Shown one piece after another: positions 56,355-64,000 of a DNA stretch of 64,000 nt. A program made the translations under genes and the position numbers. Source of the DNA: Branchiostoma floridae (lineage: Eukaryota; Chordata; Leptocardii; Amphioxiformes; Branchiostomatidae). The notes under the pieces are model-generated. The model was given only the letters and a program-made list of their open reading frames with translations. It ran no database searches and was not told where the DNA came from. The stretch spans positions 11,689,376 through 11,753,375 of the forward strand of contig NC_049994.1 of the NCBI RefSeq assembly GCF_000003815.2, read 5' to 3'. Each line of letters starts with the position of its first letter. Position 1 is the stretch's first letter.

Positions 56355-59300
56355 ATGAATGAGGAGGAAAAAGAAGAGCTGGCCCGAAACGTCGAGGCCA
56401 GAACTTTGAAAGCCATAAAGGCTTACATGTACGAAGCCGAGGAGAAGGAGAGGGAGGATGAGAAGAAGAACGAGATCAAAGTCATCACGGCGGAGTTCAC
56501 GTCCACCACGACTGCCCATGGGGTCAGCAGGATCGGAGATGCGGCCACGTTTGGGACCAAGCTGATGTGGTGGACAATATTTCTGGCAGCTTTTAGTCTC
56601 TTTTCCTTCCAGGTACGTGAGAGAAAAATGATATAGAAACTAGGGTTCTTGTTACACAGCTCATTGGACTTTTATATAGAAAAGTTTTGGAAACTTGTCA
56701 GTCGCCGTCATCTAATCAAGCCGTAATATACTAACTCTATAAGATAATGTTTGTCATATTTTTGGGATGCACCGTCTATAACTATCCAAATTGTACATCT
56801 GTACCCTACTTTCTGTATTTTTTTATCCTTTACATTCTTCACCGTAAACTCTTTTGCAAAGTGTAAACGACAAGTTTCTGAAGCGACGTAAATGTATTCC
56901 GGTTTTAAAGACAAATTCCGAGGACTATTGTCAAATAACCAGCTAGCGGATGAAACTGTTGCAAAAGAAACACCAATTTGGTTAACTTATTACATACACT
57001 GTTTCATGTTTAAGTAAGGAATATGATTCTATCTCTAGTAAATAGATATAGTTGCGGTTTTTTTTTTGGTAAATGTTTTTGTTGAATAATACATTTCATA
57101 CAGTTGCCAAGGGTGAGATAAAACTAAACTTTGGGAGATCAACTTAAAATGTACCGGTACGCTATTTTTTTATAACCGGGAACTTGTCTTAAAAGTAAAA
57201 ATTTATAACACTGCACGAGAAAATCTAAAGTAAAAAAAATGCCCACTTGACAATACTTACTCAGAAACATATTGGCTCATTAATTCTACATGATGGCTGA
57301 AACTGTATGATATTGTGAGTGTTTAATTATGTGAAAGCAGAGTATTTGATTCTAATTCTAATACATATTTTCTTTACAGGCTTACTCGTTGATCATGATG
57401 TATTTCAGCTATCCAGTTGTCGTCAAAATCAAGGTAAGAATAACAGTCACCAATTGAAATGTGAAATAATTCAGGAACTGATACATTTTTTAAAAATATC
57501 GGAACTGAGTTTACCACATGATGACATCGAAATGCACATAGTAGATGATTTGTGTTCAAAGATTCCTGTCAACTACATTTATTTTCTCTGGGAGGGAGAC
57601 TATTTCGATCTTTTAACCCTATTCAGACCGGGCTTTTTTGGTCAACCCTTTGGGGGTGGCTTTTGAGGCCCTCCCCTTCTAAGTCTTCTAACTCTTGAAC
57701 AACTTATTGTAAAACCACCAAATCAGGGAATAATGTAAATATGATATCTGACGGTTCTAAAATTTTTGACGCTATTATAACTTAATATGACGTAATTATA
57801 ACGTCATCATTTTGATTAAATGGGCTGAACCCATGAAAATAGGGTACTCCCAGAAAACGTCAAGGTATACGACAATAATGTAACAGCCAGCGCAGATAAC
57901 AGAATTATAATGTTTGTTACAACTTGTGTTGCCAATAGTATCTTGGGCAACACCCACTTGTAAAACATTTTACTACATCTGTTCTCTTAAAAGATGTGGG
58001 AGATATTAGTAGACTAACGTATGGGTACGGTTATCGGATATCAGGTGAAACATGTAAGCTCTCCAAGAAGGCAATCGTAATCAATGAACCCTGATTATTT
58101 CATCAGTACTGGACAGCTGTAATCTTGGCTTACCCAATACAACCAATAAACGAGCACACAGCCCATTATAGCACGACATTGGTGCTGATTTATTGCATGT
58201 TCGATTTCAATCTACACCTTTGACCGAGCTTTCCTTTAAAAAGCATTTCGCCAAGGACGCAAACGATGGTCTGTATTTGCTTGAATGGCGATATACGTAG
58301 GTTTAGATTTCTGTATACTTCTCTCATTTTGTGTATTAATAACTTTGTAAAATCTAAGAAATGCCAAATTACTTAGTAAAAGAACGCACTTTATCACAAG
58401 AATCTATAACTTTAGAACTGAACAGGGAACATGAAATCTTTCTTCACCAAAATAACGAAGATATGTTTTTTCCACATTATAACAAGGTCGTGGATACAAA
58501 ACACATGGCGTTTCCATCCGTGACCATCTGCAACAACAATCGGCTGAAACGATCATCGCTGACCGGGACCCACTACAGCAGTCTGTACGATATTGATGTG
58601 ACTTCAAGGGAAAATATTGAGGTAAAATGCACCAAGAAATATACGACCATTTGTTGTAAAATAATTTACGTAGACTTTTAGAAGCTAGCCTATTTAGTAG
58701 TTATTACAATGTTATTCCATTAGTAGTTGTGATGAAATAGTATTTTCATTGAATTTAGAAGAAAATGTCATAGTGCAAGTTATGCTCAAAACGTGCCCTT
58801 GCTTTTGTTGTTGTATTTGTATCAGTGAATAAGCGAGCTACCACGTGTATTGTCTAGGAACTTAGGGGATACTGTTTCAACTTTTAAAACAACTTTGCAA
58901 TAGCAAACATTGAACACTTATTCCCATGTTTTATTCATTTGCTTGTTGTTTAGTTGTTAAAGCAAAACAAATAGATAGCAAAGTTTCCAGATTTCCAGAT
59001 TTCAAACGTGTTATGGTTTGTTTCCTGTTGTAGAAAATGCTGAACACCAGTGTTGAAGCAATCACACGGGGTGACCTCGAGGATCTACTCCTCAGGGTCG
59101 CCAGGCTACAGAACAAAACTGCACACTATCGCCCCCAAAAGTTGTCCGGTAACGACAGCGATACTGGACTAACGTCAGACGGACAAGGCACCTGTGACGA
59201 GCTATCAGGAACCCCGTGTATGTCAACTGACAGCAGACGGAAACGGGACATCTCACGCGCGTCAAATTATGATAATGCGGAAGATGCTGACTACTATGAT

Positions 59301-62300
59301 AGATATGAACCCTACAAAAGGATGAGCGATGATTTCTTAAGAGGCTTGTATGATGGCACTTATACATCATCCACTGCCAGATTGTGGAAGGGTACTTTTC
59401 TCCAAGATGGCGATAACGAAGATGGAGGAGATATGTACTTCCGTAATGGTTCTCTAACCTGGTTAGAACCGAACGAAAATCAATTACTCGTCGGGGCCGT
59501 ACCCGTGATGTCGGCGACTCATAGTTACGAAAGTATCCGGAGATCAGAGAGATCGACGAGTCAGGATGAGAAGAATATGCTAACTTTGACAGCCGGTGAC
59601 GCCTCTAGTTACAACGAGTCGTGGAAACTGTGTTCGGACATGGGGAAACAACTCTGCACTCTGCGACAACTCCGAAGCGCACACCGGTCCGGGTATCGTA
59701 ATGCTAAATGGGGATACTACAGTGAAGAAGGACGGAAGGCAATGGTCAGTGAAGACTGTAGAGATAGCGTGGATCTATGTGAGGAGTGTTACGATGACGC
59801 CTTGATGACTAAAACAATGGATGAAGACGAGTCTCTTCCTGCATACTGCTGTAAACAAACGTTCATGATTACAGAAGAAGAGTACTACAGCTACGAGCAG
59901 GCTGCGTTGGGATGCAAAGAACGTGAACTCCGCCTTTGCTCGATGGAAGTCATGAAGCAAGCTCACAGGGATGGTTTCAGGAACGAAGCGTGGGGCTGGT
60001 TCGTCCGGAATGACAAACAAATCTCTTTAACGGAGAGATGCAACGTGAGCAGGATGGTGCCCCGAAACAGGACTGTCTGTAACACAACCTTAGTGTACAT
60101 CTGCAGCAACGAAACGGAACCTGCGACCGCTGCCCCAACTGCGACCGCTGAGCCAACGACCCCCGAACCAACAGCTACTCCAGTCTACTGCAACGAGACA
60201 GATTATGAGTGCATGGGCTGTAACATAACCGAGGAAGTTAACTGCTATGTCGTAGACTACTTCGAAACTGTGCCAGCGGACTGTCATGGCGACACCATTC
60301 CCATGATTCCAATCGAGATGCAGGCGCATGCGTACTGCTGTGATTACTCCACGTGCACCCGGTCGCCCTGCAGTAGTCCGTGGCCCGGATGTAGCAGCCC
60401 GCTAGGTTTAGAAAATGGCCGAATCATGGACATGTACATTACAGCTTCATCTGCAGAACCAGCTTTTCCCGCCCACCACGCCAGATTAAACGCACGAAAT
60501 GCCTGGTCGAGCTTGTCCAGCGATCCAAGTCCCTGGCTACAAGTAGACCTACGAAGAAGGTTGATGGTAACAGGAATCATTACACAAGGTTTTGAATCAA
60601 GCTTCGTGAAATCGTTTCGGTTCAAGTACAGTAGAGACGGCTCGGAGTGGTGGACGTACAAGGAGTACTACGGAGAGAATATGTTGATTTGTGGCAACCA
60701 CGATGACAAGAGCTACAACCACCAGCACTTCGAGAGGCCGTTTGTTGCCCGTTACGTTAAAATCATGCCAGTAGATTGGAACGTTCTTCCTCGCATGCGT
60801 ATAGAACTGCTAGGATGTGATAAGATGGACTGTAATATTTCACGTCCTTATCAAAGAGAGGAGTTTCCTGATCCAGCCGGGCTGCAGTGCCTGGGGGAAG
60901 AGTGCATGACTAGTGTAAGCAGCTACCGCGGAGCTCTCAGTCAATCAGCCACGCTTACGTGCGGCGCCTGGAAGTGTCCAAACAGGCATCCAGACATGTG
61001 CTTGGAGGAGAACTATTGTCGCCCCTTCACTGGACATGGGGATACCCGTTTGGCATGCCCATGGAACTCTGCCGCACCTTTATCCGACACGTCCCTATCT
61101 GGGGACGACGCCCTGATGCCGTGCTCTGCCATAGACATTTGCAGGATCAACGAGGGAGACAAAGACACGGCTCAACCGACGAAACGATTGTTTTACCATC
61201 ACCAACACGCTCTGCAGTACTGTGAAGAAAGAGAGATGCACTTGTGCACTATCCAGCAGCTCACGTTCATGCATGTCTCTGGAAAACGTACCAAGAAATG
61301 GGGCTGGTTTGAAGCTGAGGGGAAAGAAGTCGTGTTGTCTGAAGGTTGCGGCAAGTACGTCGGGGAAAACTGCTACCAAGGTTTGTTTCCTATCGTTCCT
61401 AGTGCCGCAATCAGCCGGCCTGCGTATTGCTGTAGACCAACGTTCAGCGTTACGGATAAGAAGTATGAAATGCAACGCGATGCCAGAAAGAACTGTAACA
61501 AGATGGGTCTCCAGCTCTGCACGGTTGAGCAAATGCGAGCGGCACACAGGGCCGGGTACAGACTTCAGGGTGGAGCCTCAACTAACCTGGAGGACAAACA
61601 GCCAAAGAAAGCAGCCTGGTACTCCAGGCCAAACGGACTAGGGTTGATAGAAGAAAGTTGTGGCTGCCGTAAGGGGCGTGAATGCTACAAATCGGTCGTC
61701 ATCACCTTGGTGAACGAAAAGAAGCGTCCATCAAAAGCAATGTGCTGTGAGAAAACGGTTTTGCTGACGGAGACAGAACACTTCGAGTTTGAGAACGCGT
61801 CTCTAGACTGCGCTAGACACGGCATGCAGCTCTGCGAACTAAATCAGCTCTCTGAGGCCCACCAAGATGGCCACCGGGACAGATCCTTCGGCTGGTTCTT
61901 CGACAAGAAGAGAGCGGCTTCTCTGCCCAAACACTGCAACAACACGAAACATGAATGTGTGGAAAAAGTAACACTAGCTCCTTTAACCAGTCTCCTTCCT
62001 GTAGGCGCCTACTGTTGCAGTCCTCCTCTTAAGAGAGTGGTGAACGAAACAGGACCGTTCGTCTCCCAGTGTTATACCTACTTTCCAACATGCAATAATC
62101 CAATAGGAATGGAGAACGGCAACATTCCGGATCATCAGATTAAGGCCTCGTCGTACAAACCCGAGTTCGGAGCTCACAAGTCCCGTCTTAATCTAAAAGG
62201 TGCATGGATCAGCGAATCAAGCATACCGGGTAAAGAATGGCTGCAATTGGACATGGGAGAGGTACGCATCGTCACAGCTGTACTTACGCAAGGCCACGGC

Positions 62301-63506
62301 CTTAGTAGTGAGCAGAGTTGGGTGGAAACGTATTCCTTATCTTTTAGCATCAACGGAATCAAGTGGTGGCACTACAAAAACGCCACCACCAACGAGGTCG
62401 TTGTGTTCAAAGGAAACGACGATGGGGAAGCTATTCAACACCAGCATCTTCCAAGGGCGGTTGTGTCCAGATACGTTCGGTTTTATCCGGCTAGGTTCGT
62501 AAACAATATGGCGTTGAGAGTGGAGCTAGTTGGCTGTACGCTTGACGAGTGTGACATCAAGCAAGACATCAAGGGCGTCAAGTTGTTCAATCAAGGTTCA
62601 CTGGTGTGCAAAACGTATGAATGCATCAATGGAAAGGGCCACACCTACAGAGGAACTAAGAATGTGACGATGAACGGCCTACCATGTCAGAGGTGGAACA
62701 CGGATGATCCAAACCCCCACTGCTATTCTCAGACAAAGTAAGGAATACATTTTGAATTTATACACAGGCAATACTTACATCACAAGATAAATGGATATTA
62801 CCACAAAACACAGTAAAACTGTGAGCTATTATTTTCATTTCTATAACGACTTAGTGTTCATCTTCATGTTACATATACAGATCATCCTTCCAACAGTAGG
62901 CATTAGTCCCCTTGAACACAGACGTGGCCAGGTATCGACTTCAAAGTAACGTTGACCCTGTCATGTATTTTATCCGGTAGCTATATTTTAGTCAGTAAGT
63001 AAATCGCAGATGCACAGTTTACTTTTTAAAAACATACTCTCTGCCCCAAGACCTATCAACCGCTCAAAAATCACGACCGAAGAAAGTACAAAACTCGAGA
63101 TATCGAACCGCTGCAGTACCATAGCAAGTCCCTAGGGAGCCCAAAATCTAAATGTGTCAAGGTCTCATCAAGACCTAACCACGTACAAATCTCAAGACAA
63201 TACATCCAGGCATTATGGAGTTATGATGGTCAACTACACACATAGACACAAACACTACGGAAAACATAACCCTTTAGCGAAGTTAAAAATGTTATACGTT
63301 CTTTTGTTCTATCAGGTACCCCCACCGATGCCTGGTCCACAACTACTGCCGTAACCTGCTGGATGACCCGACCCCCCGGCCCCGTCCCTGGTGCTACACC
63401 TCGGAGAAGTCGGAGAAAGGCTGGGAGTTCTGTGAGATCGAGCAGTGTGAGCTGGCCAGGAACAACCTGGGCTTCATCGGTGTGGAGGGCGAAGGGGACT
63501 GGGCAG
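56355..63506 (+). CDS. DEG/ENaC-type channel N-terminus spliced to a giant extracellular module (F5/8C, kringle, Cys-rich repeats); partial, continues past right edge
   Basis: Five exons: 56355-56612, 57380-57433, 58487-58621, 59034-62737 and 63316-63506, ending in phase 1, so the gene continues. Exons 1-3 (149 aa) give a charged cytosolic N-terminus, the DEG/ENaC gating motif TTAHGVSRIG, a TM1 helix (WWTIFLAAFSLFSF, AYSLIMMYF), and the post-TM1 strand MAFPSVTICNNNR that is diagnostic of the family. Exon 4 then codes a furin-like SRRKR (217-220), five Cys-rich repeats, a Thr/Pro linker, two F5/8 type C domains, a degenerate kringle and the first half of a kringle (YRGT...CQRW). Exon 5 finishes it (NYCRN, PWCYT, CEIEQC). 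The phases join at every intron. The rest of the channel (finger, palm, TM2) is not in the window. A sodium channel gated by or attached to matrix is an inference. Confidence 0.85.
59034..62737 (+). other. Giant 3.7-kb exon: module layout of the channel ectodomain
   Basis: One uninterrupted frame of 1234 codons. By nucleotide: Cys-rich repeat R1 59600-59860, R2 59880-60110, Thr/Pro-rich linker 60110-60190, F5/8C-1 60385-60830 (LENGRI, WLQVDL, IITQGF, RYVKIMP, IELLGC), degenerate kringle 60880-61140 (YRG, C, NYCRP, CPW), R3 61190-61440, R4 61455-61760, R5 61775-62030, F5/8C-2 62075-62545 (MENGNI, WLQLDM, LTQGHG, RYVRFYP, VELVGC), kringle start 62610-62737. Each R repeat has C(x5-7)QLCT/S(x2)Q(L/M)xxAHRxG, then WGW(F/Y), a later C and AYCC. 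R1-R2-F5/8C-kringle and R3-R5-F5/8C-kringle form two super-repeats. Confidence 0.85.
62738..63315. repeat. Channel intron with a diverged dispersed repeat copy (63060-63225)
   Basis: 63060-63225 carries CGAGATATCG, GCAGTACCAT, AAGACCTAACCACGTAC, CTCAAGACAATACATCCAGG in the order seen at 5450-5680. The remainder of this intron shows nothing notable. Confidence 0.55.
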
Positions 63507-63573
63507 GTAGGATCAGACGGCACCTTGTTTGGGTCACTTGGTCACTTTAGATATAAGGGTACATTACACAATA

Positions 63574-63797
63574 GTGGTGGTATCTCACTGCACTTGGGGC
63601 ACCGGTGCGACACTGCGGGGTTCGTTCACTGCGGCACTGTTGTTATTTTCGCCATCAACTTCTATAAGTTAGATATTGCGTAATACGTTAAGTATTACTT
63701 AGAATACAAAATACACAAAACGTAAGAAAATTAGTTCTCTATCTCTGAAATTTGTTGAGAACCGCACCGGTGCCCCAAGTGCAGTGATATGCCACTT
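63574..63797. mobile_element. MITE family A, copy 2
   Basis: The left end GTGGTATCTCACTGCACTTG, then GGGCACCGGTGCG, is mirrored at the right by CGCACCGGTGCCCCAAGTG and CAGTGATATGCCAC. It shares both termini and the internal CACTGCGGGGTTCG with the copy at 6719-6958. It lies in a channel intron just after the kringle exon. Confidence 0.85.
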
Positions 63798-64000
63798 ATA
63801 TCTGACCTCCGTATGGGCCAATCTACATTACAAGCACGTGGTCTTGTTTAGAAAGTCGCAATTTTTCTGAACAGACTTACCACCAGGCCTTTGTGATACC
63901 CGCAATCCCACTAGATGATGTAGTTTCTTTGTTAGAAAAAACACACAACAACTAAAAAAGTACTTTTAAATGGTAATGGTATACAATGTCATGTACGTGC

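Overview
The window looks like intron-rich invertebrate chordate DNA, most likely amphioxus (Branchiostoma). That is an inference from three things: every gene has GT-AG introns; the domain mosaics are chordate- or lancelet-like (IGFBP+TIL+VWC, DEG/ENaC+F5/8C+kringle, a membrane-anchored MMP, a lifeguard/TMBIM protein, rhodopsin-type receptors); and the introns are dense in short foldback elements. There is no bacterial, viral, plasmid or CRISPR signal. Gene models were assembled by hand from splice sites. For the six genes whose coding part lies wholly inside the window, the summed exon lengths are exact multiples of three.

Layout: (1) 1-3299, minus: 5' part of a secreted Cys-rich protein (signal peptide, IGFBP N-terminal domain, TIL-TIL-VWC-TIL), running off the left edge. 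(2) 4.3-7.7 kb: minisatellite, microsatellites and foldback elements. (3) 7.7-15.2 kb, plus: two tandem paralogous neuropeptide-type GPCRs with identical two-exon coding structure; the second has lost most of its C-tail. (4) 17972-24101, minus: an 11-exon matrix metalloproteinase (579 aa) with hemopexin domain and hydrophobic C-terminus. (5) 25258 to about 30.2 kb, minus: a leucine-rich-repeat type I membrane protein (672 aa) with two similar alternative untranslated first exons. (6) About 30.6-42.8 kb, plus: a lifeguard/TMBIM family seven-pass protein (351 aa, 11 coding exons) arranged head to head with the LRR gene. (7) 43318-46653, minus: a C2-like and coiled-coil protein (719 aa) with a duplicated two-exon cassette. 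(8) 46.7-56.3 kb: gene-poor, with three local tandem duplications. (9) 56355 to the right edge, plus: a DEG/ENaC-type channel N-terminus (HG motif, TM1, first extracellular strand) whose frame runs into a single 3.7-kb exon carrying a furin-type site, five Cys-rich repeats, two F5/8C (discoidin) domains, a degenerate kringle and a true kringle.

The channel is the most unusual item: a DEG/ENaC channel whose extracellular region is enlarged with adhesion and lectin-type modules. The right half of the channel (palm, TM2) lies outside the window, so the fusion is supported only by splice phase and order. No shared pathway among the neighbouring genes is evident.
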